A stretch of DNA of 64,000 nucleotides from Rosettibacter firmus (GTDB lineage: Bacteria > Bacteroidota > Ignavibacteria > Ignavibacteriales > Melioribacteraceae): assembly GCF_036860695.1 (NCBI RefSeq), contig NZ_JAYKGJ010000001.1, positions 310,001 through 374,000 of the forward strand. Reading direction: 5' to 3'. Positions 56,356-64,000 of this stretch are shown here, in pieces. Positions within the stretch are counted from its first letter, which is position 1; each line of letters begins with the position of its first letter. The translations under genes and the position numbers were made by a program. Below the pieces are notes generated by a model. That model saw only the letters and a list, made by a program, of their open reading frames with translations, was not told the origin of the DNA and searched no databases.

Positions 56356-56405
56356 AGTTACCTCTTTAAAAATTTTAAAAAATACAGCTTAAAATTTAGT
56401 AAATA

Positions 56406-57446
56406 TTACAAACCTATTCTAATGTGATTTGAAAAAATCCAGGCATTTTCGTTTAAATAAACTTCTACCCTATAAGCTCCAATTTCCATAACCATGAACT
56501 CTAATTCCGAAGCAATTTGTTTTGTAACTAATTCTCCATTTCTAATTAATCTAATTTCGGCATTTGAGCCTGGTATAATCACTTTTAATTTTAGTTCATG
56601 TGAATGAGGTATTGTATCTCCCATTTGAAAAATATTTTTATCATCAAAAGCATAAAAGCGAAAACCCTTTGCATCACCATAGTAATAATTATTCACAAAA
56701 CACCTTCCTTCTTTTAATGCATCGTATATTAATCTTTTGGTCTTCAAAATATCACAGGAAGGATTTATTTCTTCATCAAGTAGAATATTTGTTCTTATAG
56801 ATTTGAACATAACTTTATATGGAAAAACTTCCACTTCAAAAAAACCGAGCAGATTTACTTTATGAGCATGTGCATCGACTCCTCCAATGCCCACAACTTT
56901 TCTTTCAAGATTAAGTTTATCCCAAACCTCAAGAGTTTCTTTTGGTGGTGGAGTTATAGATCTTAAAGGGTGAACAAAATAATTATACTTATTTTCTTCT
57001 GTTAAACTTTCCATCCATACAGACATATGATTCCAGATTTCTATTCCAGTAAATTCATCTGTGTCCCATTCAGTCCAGGGATATGGTGGATGTTTTTCCA
57101 TTGAATTTCTTTTTTCGTGAGGATGTGCAATAAAACCCAGCCCCCCGGCTTCTTTAACTTTATGAACATATTCTTTTGCAGGAAGACGGGTTGAATAAGC
57201 TTCGTTTATATTAAGTGCCAATAGATGATTTCTATTTTCTTTATCATTTATTTCACAACCAACCAGAAGAAAAGTATTACCATACCAACCTTCATATCCT
57301 TCGTGTAATGCACGCAGAGTATTATGGTCAGTCAAAATAACAAAATCTAATCCTGACTCGTTAGCACTCTGAGTTATTTCCTTTATATCACCAGAGCCAT
57401 CAGAGAAAATAGAATGTACATGTATTGCACCTGTATATTCGAACAT
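56406..57446 (-). CDS. PHP-domain metal-dependent phosphoesterase-like protein
   Basis: 346 residues. The N-terminal PHP domain carries HVHSIFSDGSGDIKEI and VILTDHNTL, and FIAHPHEKR and GGVDAHAH supply further metal ligands. The C-terminal ~90 residues form a beta domain. The family includes nucleoside 3',5'-bisphosphate phosphatases and polymerase-associated phosphoesterases; the substrate here is unknown. Confidence 0.86.
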   Translation of the reverse strand: MFEYTGAIHVHSIFSDGSGDIKEITQSANESGLDFVILTDHNTLRALHEGYEGWYGNTFLLVGCEINDKENRNHLLALNINEAYSTRLPAKEYVHKVKEAGGLGFIAHPHEKRNSMEKHPPYPWTEWDTDEFTGIEIWNHMSVWMESLTEENKYNYFVHPLRSITPPPKETLEVWDKLNLERKVVGIGGVDAHAHKVNLLGFFEVEVFPYKVMFKSIRTNILLDEEINPSCDILKTKRLIYDALKEGRCFVNNYYYGDAKGFRFYAFDDKNIFQMGDTIPHSHELKLKVIIPGSNAEIRLIRNGELVTKQIASELEFMVMEIGAYRVEVYLNENAWIFSNHIRIGL

Positions 57447-57496
57447 AAATTACCTTTCTTGTAAAGGCAGGCTTTTTAATCCTGGATTGTTATTTA

Positions 57497-57799
57497 TCAG
57501 CTGTTCACCTCAATCAATGTTGTGTACTGAGTAGATTGTTCTTTTATTAGATCAGAAAGTTTTGTCATCAAAATGTCTATCCTTTCATCTTGATTATCAT
57601 CAAAATTTTCAAAAGCTTCTTGTGAAGAAAATATGTATACTTCTTCAAAGTTATTAGGTTTATTTTTTTGTTCATATACTGAATAGCTTTCCAAGCCTTC
57701 TGCCTTTACAAGTGTCTTTAATTCTCGAACAATGTCAAGATATTCTTTTCGTTTTTCAGGATAAATATTGTAGCGAATTGAAAAAATTACTTTACTCAT
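57497..57799 (-). CDS. Antibiotic-biosynthesis-monooxygenase-fold small protein
   Basis: 100 residues with the ferredoxin-like ABM fold (IFSIRYNIYPEKRKEYLDIV, YSVYEQKNKPNNFEEVYIFS). Members range from quinol monooxygenases to heme-degrading or uncharacterised proteins. Twelve bases downstream of dapF, so probably co-transcribed with it. Confidence 0.72.
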   Translation of the reverse strand: MSKVIFSIRYNIYPEKRKEYLDIVRELKTLVKAEGLESYSVYEQKNKPNNFEEVYIFSSQEAFENFDDNQDERIDILMTKLSDLIKEQSTQYTTLIEVNS

Positions 57800-57810
57800 G
57801 TATTCCTCTA

Positions 57811-58665
57811 TTAATTTATTAATTCACCTTTAAATACTAAAATTGCAGGACCTGTCAACGACAAATCCTTTATAGAATTATTTTCAATTTTAAAATCAAC
57901 AATAAATGTCTCTCCCGATCTGGTAATTAACTTGATGGGAGGATGAATATTATAATTAAAGTATCCAATTAATGCAGAAGCCACACTTCCAGTACCACAT
58001 GCCAGTGTTTCATCCTCTATCCCTTTCTCATAAGTCCTTATTTTTATATAATCATTTTGAATATCAATAAAATTTACATTTGTACCATCAGGTTGAAAGT
58101 CTCTGTGATATCTAATTTCCCTTCCTATCTCAAAAACTGGGATTTCTTCAAGTTCATTATAAAAAGAATATGGTTGTTTTGGATTTTTAAGTATATCAGT
58201 AATTTTAATAACAACGTGTGGTGCACCAGTATTAATATAAGAAGCATTAATTAATTGATTAGCTGCTTTAATCTTAAAATTCATTTTAATATTTTTTGGT
58301 TCATTCAAATTAAATTTAACAAGTTTGTCGTCCAGAACTTCTCCGCTATATTCAGTATCATTTACAATAAATTTTGTGTGTTCTTTGCCAATTCTACCAC
58401 TTAAAAAAGCATATCTAAGAGCACAACGTGCACCATTTGCACAAAGTACTCCTGTAGATCCATCAGAATTAAAATACTTTAATTCGAACGGATAAGTAGA
58501 AGAATCAGAAAATTCCAGAACTCCATCGGCTCCAATTCCTGTTCTTCTATCACATATTTTTTTTATAAAAGCACTATTTAAATCGATAGAAGGATTCAGC
58601 TTTCTATCGATTAATATAAAATCATTTCCTGCAGCAGTTAATTTTGTAAATAAAAAATTATTCAT
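57811..58665 (-). CDS. dapF: Diaminopimelate epimerase
   Basis: 284 residues; converts LL- to meso-diaminopimelate for lysine and peptidoglycan. The two catalytic Cys lie in LCANGARCALRYAF and TLACGTGSVASAL. The first motif has Ala where CGNGAR is more usual. The 194 bp upstream (58666-58859) contain no recognisable gene. Confidence 0.95.
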   Translation of the reverse strand: MNNFLFTKLTAAGNDFILIDRKLNPSIDLNSAFIKKICDRRTGIGADGVLEFSDSSTYPFELKYFNSDGSTGVLCANGARCALRYAFLSGRIGKEHTKFIVNDTEYSGEVLDDKLVKFNLNEPKNIKMNFKIKAANQLINASYINTGAPHVVIKITDILKNPKQPYSFYNELEEIPVFEIGREIRYHRDFQPDGTNVNFIDIQNDYIKIRTYEKGIEDETLACGTGSVASALIGYFNYNIHPPIKLITRSGETFIVDFKIENNSIKDLSLTGPAILVFKGELIN

Positions 58666-58859
58666 AACGATTTCAAATTTAAGGCAAACTTAAACTGAAA
58701 GCAACGAAAAAGGTATTTGGGTGGGAAATTTAATTTAAGCTTATTAATATTTACGAATCTACGAACAGACTAAAGATTAATTAGTAATTTGAATAAAAAT
58801 TGGAATAACTTTCTTTAAACAAAATCATTCAAAATTCCACAAAAATTTTATTTTGTAAA

Positions 58860-59222
58860 TTAATACTTAACTTTTTGAGGGATCCCAATATATATTGATT
58901 GGTTTACAATTTTAACAGGATAAATCTCAATTTCATAATCTTCTCCTTCTAAATTTTTACCATTTATAAGTGAAAAAGTTTTTTTATGTAACGGACATGC
59001 TATTTTTGGTTCATTATTTTTATCTCCTAAAATCCCTCTTGATAAAACAAATTGATTTTTATGTGGACACATATTTTGTGCAGCAAACCATTTACCATAA
59101 GAAGTAAAATTAAATAGTGCAATTTGTTTTCCCATATATTTTAAGCATATACCACTATTTTCCGGGACATCATCTATTTTGCAAGCATGGATCCAGATTT
59201 TGTCGTCATTAAAATTTGTCAT
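58860..59222 (-). CDS. nirD: Nitrite reductase small subunit (Rieske)
   Basis: 120 residues with a Rieske [2Fe-2S] motif CPHKN ... CPLHKKTF, where the C-x-H and C-x2-H ligands are spaced by about 20 residues. This is the NirD partner of the siroheme enzyme NirB. It overlaps hemD by 14 nt at the end of the operon. Confidence 0.9.
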   Translation of the reverse strand: MTNFNDDKIWIHACKIDDVPENSGICLKYMGKQIALFNFTSYGKWFAAQNMCPHKNQFVLSRGILGDKNNEPKIACPLHKKTFSLINGKNLEGEDYEIEIYPVKIVNQSIYIGIPQKVKY

Positions 59223-60021
59223 AGTTTTCCTCTAATTCTTTTATAGCATTAATTATAAAATTCATTTTTGGAGGGTTAGCTTCTTTTGTTACATTTATAT
59301 TAAATTGTTTTAGCACAGAAGAACAATATGGTCCAATGGATACAATATTTGTATTGTTTAAATTTCTTCTCAGATCTTCTAATTTATTTAGTTTATCGGC
59401 TATTTTAATTAAATTTATAACCTGAGCAGCACTTGTAAAAACTACAATATCAATTTTGTTTTCATTTAATAAATGGAAAAAATTTATAATAGGTTCTAAA
59501 TCTTCTGGCAAATCCCATTTATATACTGAAACTTCAATAACATCAGCACCTTTGTTTTTAATTAAATCAATCAATAAGTTATTTTTTTCTCCATAACCCT
59601 GGATAAAAACGTGTTTACCTTGCAGATCATATTTACTTAATAAAGAAATAACTTCGTTTGTAGTAAACGGATTTTCGGTATAATCTGTTGGACTTATTCC
59701 ATAAGTTTTTAATACTGCTGCTGGTTTTATACTTCTTACAATTATATTAGCATACTTTAAGTAATCAAAAAACTTTTGTAGTAAACCAAGCTTCTCAAGA
59801 GCATCAAATAAATATCTAACACCTGCACCAGTCTGAAAGATAAAAAAGTCCGGTGGTTTATTTTCCCATTGAGTAACAATGTTTTTAAGTTCTACTAAAT
59901 TTATATCAGGTACTTCTACAATAACTGGTGCAAGGATAGGAGACCAGCCATTTTTCAATATTAAATTTGCGAGTTGCCTTTGTGCTCTGTTTTCTAAAAT
60001 TGCAATTGTTTTTTTGTTCAT
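59209..60021 (-). CDS. hemD: Uroporphyrinogen-III synthase-like protein
   Basis: 270 residues with two HemD-type lobes: LENRAQRQLANLILKNGW, FQTGAGVRYLFDAL, VVFTSAAQVINLI and VSIGPYCSSVLKQF. It cyclises hydroxymethylbilane, the precursor of siroheme, which NirB needs. ATG 60021 sits four bases after the nirB stop. Sequence conservation in HemD is low, so activity is inferred from fold and context. Confidence 0.85.
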   Translation of the reverse strand: MNKKTIAILENRAQRQLANLILKNGWSPILAPVIVEVPDINLVELKNIVTQWENKPPDFFIFQTGAGVRYLFDALEKLGLLQKFFDYLKYANIIVRSIKPAAVLKTYGISPTDYTENPFTTNEVISLLSKYDLQGKHVFIQGYGEKNNLLIDLIKNKGADVIEVSVYKWDLPEDLEPIINFFHLLNENKIDIVVFTSAAQVINLIKIADKLNKLEDLRRNLNNTNIVSIGPYCSSVLKQFNINVTKEANPPKMNFIINAIKELEENYDKF

Positions 60022-60025
60022 CGTT

Positions 60026-62575
60026 TTACACTTCAAATTTTTCCATACTATAAATATTCCCCCAACCTTCGGGAATCTTTTGTTGTCTGACTTCTTTAAA
60101 AACTAAAGTTGGATCTTTTTCATCTGAATTATAAAATTGTTTAAAATGCTTTTTAATGTTTTCATTTTCTATAGCTTCTTTCCATTCGCATTTATATGAA
60201 TCAATCAGACTTTGCATTTCTTTTTCTAACTCTTCACAAAAACCTAAAGTATCATTTATTATTACATCTTTTAGGTAATCAATGCCACCTTCTAAATTAT
60301 TCAACCAAGTTGCGGTTCTTGTCAATGGATCGGCGGTTCTTATATAAAACATCAGAAATCTATCAAGATATTTAATACAGGTGTTTTCATCGAGGTCAGC
60401 GGCTAATAGAACAGCATGCTGAGGTTTAGCACCTCCATTACCACATACATATAAATTCCAGCCTTTTTCAGTAGCAATTATACCAAAATCCTTAGCTTGT
60501 GCTTCAGCACATTCTCTTATACAACCAGATACTCCTCCTTTAATTTTATGAGGTGCCCTTATTCCTTTATATCTATTTTCAATCTTAATTGCAAAACTTA
60601 CAGAATCTTGTACACCAAATCGGCACCAGGTAGAACCCACACAACTTTTAACAGTTCGAACTGCTTTAGCATATGCATGCCCACTTTCAAAACCAGCATC
60701 AATTAATTCTTTCCATATCAAAGGTAAATCATTTAGATGTGCCCCAAACATATCAATTCTCTGACCACCAGTTATTTTACAATAAAGGTTATACTTTTTA
60801 GCAATTTTGCCAAGAATTATTAATTTATCTGGAGTTATTTCTCCACCAGGAATTCTAGGGACAACAGAATAAGTTCCACCACGTTGAATATTTGCTAAAA
60901 ATCTATCGTTTGTATCCTGTAAGTGTCTATTTTTTTCGCTAAGAATATTTTCATTCCATAAACTTGCAAGTATAGATGCAATAGCTGGTTTACAAATTTC
61001 ACAACCTGTACCAGAACCATATTTTTTGATTAATTCATCAAATGTTTTAATCCGGTTAATCTTAATAATATGAAACAATTCCTGACGTGAATATTTAAAG
61101 TGTTCACATAAGATTTTTTTTCGTTCAATACCAATTTGTTTCAATGTCATATTCAATAAATCATTAAGTACTGGTGTACAACCACCACAACCAGTACCTG
61201 CCTTCGTTATCTTTTTAATTGAATTAACATCTGTAAGATTATATTCTAAGATAGCATTGCAAATTTTATTTTTCGGAATTCCCTCACAAGAACATACTAT
61301 AGCATCTTCAGACAAAATAGAAATTCCTTTATCACTATTTTCTTTTGGTAATAAGTTGGTAAGAATTAAATCTTCTGGATTACCTGTGATAATGCTTTTG
61401 TTCTTATATAAATTTATTAAGTTGTTATAATCTTTAATATCACCTATTAAAATTCCTCCAAGAAGATATTTACCATCAGTTGATATATTTATTCTTTTAT
61501 AAATTCCTTTATAGAAATTATTATAAACAACCGAATAACTATTATTCTTTTCATCAACTGCATCTCCAAAACTTACGACATCAATGGATAACAATTTTAA
61601 TTTTGTAATAATATCATAATCAACAAATTTTTTATCGTAACCAACAATATTAGATGCTACCACATCAGCCATTGCATAACCAGGAGCAACAAGTCCATAG
61701 ATTTTATTATTATGCAAAGCACATTCTCCAATTGCATAAATATCCGGATTCGATGTTTGTAAATAATCATTCACTACTATACCACCATTTTTGCCCACCA
61801 ATAAACCTGCCTTTCTTGCCAATTCATCTCGAGGGCGAATTCCAGCTGCAACAATTAATAAATCAGCTTCTAAAAACGTTTCATCGGTAAAAACTAATTT
61901 TTCAACTTTGCCATTACCAAAAATTTGTTTAGATGATTTGCCTAAATGAACTTTAATATTCATAGATTCAATTTTAGATTTTAGGATTTTAGAGCCTTCA
62001 CTATCAAGCTGGCGTGGCATTAAACGAGATGAATATTCTATAACGTGAGTTTCCAGTCCCAAATCTACAAGTAACTTAGCTGCTTCAAGTCCTAATAAGC
62101 CTCCACCTAAAACTGCACCAATTCTTGAATTCTCTGCATATCTAACTATATTATTTAGATCAGTAATAGTTCTATAGACAAAAATTCCTTCCTTTTCTAT
62201 ACCTTCTATTTGAGGTATAAAAGGAGTTGAACCTGTAGCCAATATTAATTTATCATATCTGTATTCATTTCCATATTTATCTATTACTTTTTTCTGTTCC
62301 GGGATAATTGATATAATGGGATTATTAATATATACATCTATATTATTTTCTCTGTACCATTCCTCTGGTGCTAATATAAAATCATCTTCATTTTTATCGT
62401 AAAAGTATTTGGTTAGATTAACTCTATTGTATGCTAACTTTGGTTCTTCTCCAAAAATTTTAATATCAAAATAATCTTTGCCACTTTTTTCAATAAGTTT
62501 TTCACAAAATTTATATCCAACCATACCGTTTCCGATTATGATAATTTTAGGTTTATCTTTTGTAATTAAGTTCAT
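60026..62575 (-). CDS. nirB: NAD(P)H nitrite reductase large subunit
   Basis: 849 residues. Order: FAD/NAD(P)-binding domains (IIIIGNGMVGYKFCE, AVLGGGLLGLEAA), a BFD-like [2Fe-2S] domain (CSCEGIPKNKICNAI, GTGCGGCTPVL), a second Cys pair (GTGCEICKPAI), and the ferredoxin-nitrite reductase half with siroheme/[4Fe-4S] Cys in SCVGSTWCRFG and SGCIRECAEAQAKDFG. This is assimilatory or detoxifying ammonia-forming nitrite reductase. Neighbours nirD, hemD and moaDE support nitrate/nitrite assimilation. Confidence 0.95.
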   Translation of the reverse strand: MNLITKDKPKIIIIGNGMVGYKFCEKLIEKSGKDYFDIKIFGEEPKLAYNRVNLTKYFYDKNEDDFILAPEEWYRENNIDVYINNPIISIIPEQKKVIDKYGNEYRYDKLILATGSTPFIPQIEGIEKEGIFVYRTITDLNNIVRYAENSRIGAVLGGGLLGLEAAKLLVDLGLETHVIEYSSRLMPRQLDSEGSKILKSKIESMNIKVHLGKSSKQIFGNGKVEKLVFTDETFLEADLLIVAAGIRPRDELARKAGLLVGKNGGIVVNDYLQTSNPDIYAIGECALHNNKIYGLVAPGYAMADVVASNIVGYDKKFVDYDIITKLKLLSIDVVSFGDAVDEKNNSYSVVYNNFYKGIYKRINISTDGKYLLGGILIGDIKDYNNLINLYKNKSIITGNPEDLILTNLLPKENSDKGISILSEDAIVCSCEGIPKNKICNAILEYNLTDVNSIKKITKAGTGCGGCTPVLNDLLNMTLKQIGIERKKILCEHFKYSRQELFHIIKINRIKTFDELIKKYGSGTGCEICKPAIASILASLWNENILSEKNRHLQDTNDRFLANIQRGGTYSVVPRIPGGEITPDKLIILGKIAKKYNLYCKITGGQRIDMFGAHLNDLPLIWKELIDAGFESGHAYAKAVRTVKSCVGSTWCRFGVQDSVSFAIKIENRYKGIRAPHKIKGGVSGCIRECAEAQAKDFGIIATEKGWNLYVCGNGGAKPQHAVLLAADLDENTCIKYLDRFLMFYIRTADPLTRTATWLNNLEGGIDYLKDVIINDTLGFCEELEKEMQSLIDSYKCEWKEAIENENIKKHFKQFYNSDEKDPTLVFKEVRQQKIPEGWGNIYSMEKFEV

Positions 62576-62586
62576 AGACCCTCCTT

Positions 62587-63018
62587 TTATATTTTTAAAA
62601 TTTTTCCAGATTGATTAGTATTCCATTCATATGTGCCATCTTCATAATACTCACATTTCCATATAGGAATTTCATGTTTAATTTTTTCTATTAGAAATAA
62701 ATTTGCCTTATAAGCTTCTTTTCTGTGGTCATGTTGTGTAATTATAATTACAGAAATCTCATTAACTTTAACTTTCCCGATTCTATGTATGATCAGGGCA
62801 TCAGATAAATTCCATTTATATTTTGCTAATTGTATATATTCTTGAATTAATTTTTCTGCCATTACTTCATATGATTCATAAAAAATATATTTAATAGATT
62901 TTGAATTATTATATGGTCTAATTTTACCTAAAAATACTACGATAGCACCTCCGTTATATCGAAATATTTTTGTGAATATTTTTTCCAGATTAATTTTTTT
63001 ATTAGTTAGATATTTCAT
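62587..63018 (-). CDS. moaE: Molybdopterin synthase catalytic subunit MoaE
   Basis: 143 residues: IHRIGKVKVNEISVII, then HDHRKEAYKANLFLIEKIKHEIPIWKCE, a near-perfect MoaE core. With MoaD it adds the dithiolene sulfurs to cyclic pyranopterin. The ATG immediately follows the moaD stop. It supplies the step missing from the moaA-mobA operon 40 kb away. Confidence 0.93.
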   Translation of the reverse strand: MKYLTNKKINLEKIFTKIFRYNGGAIVVFLGKIRPYNNSKSIKYIFYESYEVMAEKLIQEYIQLAKYKWNLSDALIIHRIGKVKVNEISVIIITQHDHRKEAYKANLFLIEKIKHEIPIWKCEYYEDGTYEWNTNQSGKILKI

Positions 63019-63261
63019 TCAACCCCCACTTACAGGTGGAATAATGTATACAGTAGCATTTTTGTTTATTACTTCTTTATTGTCAACAAATTCTTCATTT
63101 ACTACAAATCTTGAACTATTAAGAAGTTTACTTGCCTCTGGAAATTTTTTTATAAGCAATTTCTTAAGTTGTTCTACAGTACAATTATTATCCACATTAA
63201 TATTAAACTCATCTGGTATAAATTCTCTTAAACCAGCAAATATTTTTATTGTTATTTTCAT
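63019..63261 (-). CDS. moaD: Molybdopterin synthase sulfur-carrier subunit MoaD
   Basis: 80 residues with the beta-grasp (ubiquitin-like) fold and the C-terminal PPVSGG, whose Gly-Gly tail is activated and thiocarboxylated. Directly followed by moaE. About 107 bp separate it from the upstream rubredoxin-tailed ORF. Confidence 0.94.
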   Translation of the reverse strand: MKITIKIFAGLREFIPDEFNINVDNNCTVEQLKKLLIKKFPEASKLLNSSRFVVNEEFVDNKEVINKNATVYIIPPVSGG

Positions 63262-63368
63262 AAGCTTTCCTTTTTATAATACATCTTGTATTTGAATAAA
63301 TGCTATCTTATACAATAAGCCATCATAAATATTTACTATAAATATTCACTGTAATTAGAATCATATTA

Positions 63369-64000
63369 TTATTCAAATTTTTTCATCGTTTTCAATTTTA
63401 TATCGAAATTACTTTTGGGAGCCGAACATACAAAGCACATATATGAATCTGGTAAATCTTCGAATTTAGTACCTGGTGGAATATTATTGATAGAATCGCC
63501 CACTTCTGGATCGTAAACTGTTAGACAGTCTTTACAATAATAAATTTTACCTGGAACCCAGTATTGTTTTATCTGTGCAGGTTTTTTAATTACATTTTCT
63601 TCAGTAAATAATTTTCTCCATAAATCATCGTAATATTTTTTATAAAGATACTCGATGACATTTATCAAATTGCTTTTTAATAAACATCTATAAAACGATG
63701 TGTAGTGAAAATTCGGAAAGGTATTTTTTTCTAAATAATAGATTTCATAATATTTGAGTAATGGAATATAACGAGATAAATATTTAATCTTAATTATTAT
63801 ATCAGATATTAATTCATAGTTTTCATCACTTACAATAGAAAATGTTATATTCTGGCAATTAATATTATTCTTATATAATTCTTTTATTAAGTATGATTTT
63901 AATCTTTCTGCTCTTCTATCAAAATCTTTATACTTCCAGTTACTTTCTAAATCTTGTAGTTTAATAATAGAGTTATGTTTACCTATAAAAATTTTCCATT
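63369..64000 (-). CDS. Rubredoxin-tailed protein, N-terminus beyond the window
   Basis: The frame is open from its stop at 63369 to the window end (209 codons seen), so the TTG at 63668 is not its start. The last ~60 residues form a rubredoxin domain: YYCKDCLTVYDPEVGDSI, PPGTKFEDLPDSYMCFVCS. Both CxxC pairs are intact, but the usual Gly after the first pair and the Pro inside the second are replaced. The preceding part is helical and rich in Lys/Tyr. Bacteroidota nitrate-assimilation clusters often carry a rubredoxin-domain protein; that role is inferred from the nirB/moaDE neighbours. Confidence 0.8.
   Translation of the reverse strand, partial: WKIFIGKHNSIIKLQDLESNWKYKDFDRRAERLKSYLIKELYKNNINCQNITFSIVSDENYELISDIIIKIKYLSRYIPLLKYYEIYYLEKNTFPNFHYTSFYRCLLKSNLINVIEYLYKKYYDDLWRKLFTEENVIKKPAQIKQYWVPGKIYYCKDCLTVYDPEVGDSINNIPPGTKFEDLPDSYMCFVCSAPKSNFDIKLKTMKKFE

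Noticed and set aside
63369-63668. 99-residue stand-alone rubredoxin starting at TTG 63668
   Set aside because: The same frame continues upstream without a stop to the end of the window.
1-64000. CRISPR arrays, insertion sequences, prophage or integron attachment sites
   Set aside because: No direct-repeat/spacer pattern, transposase, integrase or phage structural gene was found on reading both strands.

Overview
The window is a low-G+C (about 30% by eye), gene-dense bacterial chromosome segment. Three things point to the Bacteroidota/Chlorobiota side, most plausibly an Ignavibacterium/Melioribacter-like member of Ignavibacteria: TAnnTTTG-type -7 promoter boxes upstream of several genes, the thrS-infC-rpmI-rplT-pheS-pheT-zapA-rny gene order, and the mix of anaerobic molybdenum respiration with aerobic-type housekeeping genes. 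The assignment is inference, since no 16S gene is present. No CRISPR array, phage, transposase or IS element was seen.

Region 1 (1-2376) is the truncated end of a reverse-strand PDZ/multi-TM sensor histidine kinase. Region 2 (about 3.1-16.2 kb) is an arsenic island. It runs arsR (with a promoter buried in a 44-bp dyad), thioredoxin-type arsC and the ACR3 arsenite pump; then a three-gene sensory unit (PhnD-like binding lipoprotein, histidine kinase, sigma54-dependent response regulator) of the AioXSR/ArrXSR type; then a tatA-porin-FeS protein-NrfD-molybdopterin oxidoreductase operon behind a candidate sigma54 promoter. I read this as a dissimilatory arsenate reductase, or at least an arsenic-linked oxidoreductase, of the Psr/Phs/Arr superfamily. 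It lacks the canonical ArrA RGRY segment and has Ser in place of one FeS-cluster Cys, so it may be a distinct clade.

Region 3 (16.2-21.6 kb) is a molybdenum-cofactor operon: AhpD-like protein, half-size ChrA, moaA, moaC, MOSC, moeA and mobA. It lies behind a structured leader RNA with an intrinsic terminator and a matching antiterminator segment, making it a riboswitch candidate. Degenerate CTTTGTG-type palindromic repeats occur between genes of regions 2 and 3 and were not noticed elsewhere. The missing moaD/moaE lie at 62.6-63.3 kb in a nitrite-assimilation cluster (nirB, hemD, nirD) with a rubredoxin-tailed ORF cut by the window end.

Region 4 (21.8-58.7 kb) is mostly housekeeping: coaE, rny, a 6S-like RNA, zapA, pheT/pheS, rplT, rpmI, infC (AUU start), thrS, tRNA-Val, tRNA-Leu, a PhoR/PhoB pair, dxs, xseAB, surE, comF, argS, rsfS, ridA, mazG, phoH, radC, guaA, gcvH, accBC and dapF, with several unknown secreted or coiled-coil proteins.

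Taken together, the arsenic, Moco and Tat elements look like one physiological module: sense arsenic, induce a Tat-exported molybdoenzyme, make its cofactor under RNA-level control, and pump out the arsenite produced.
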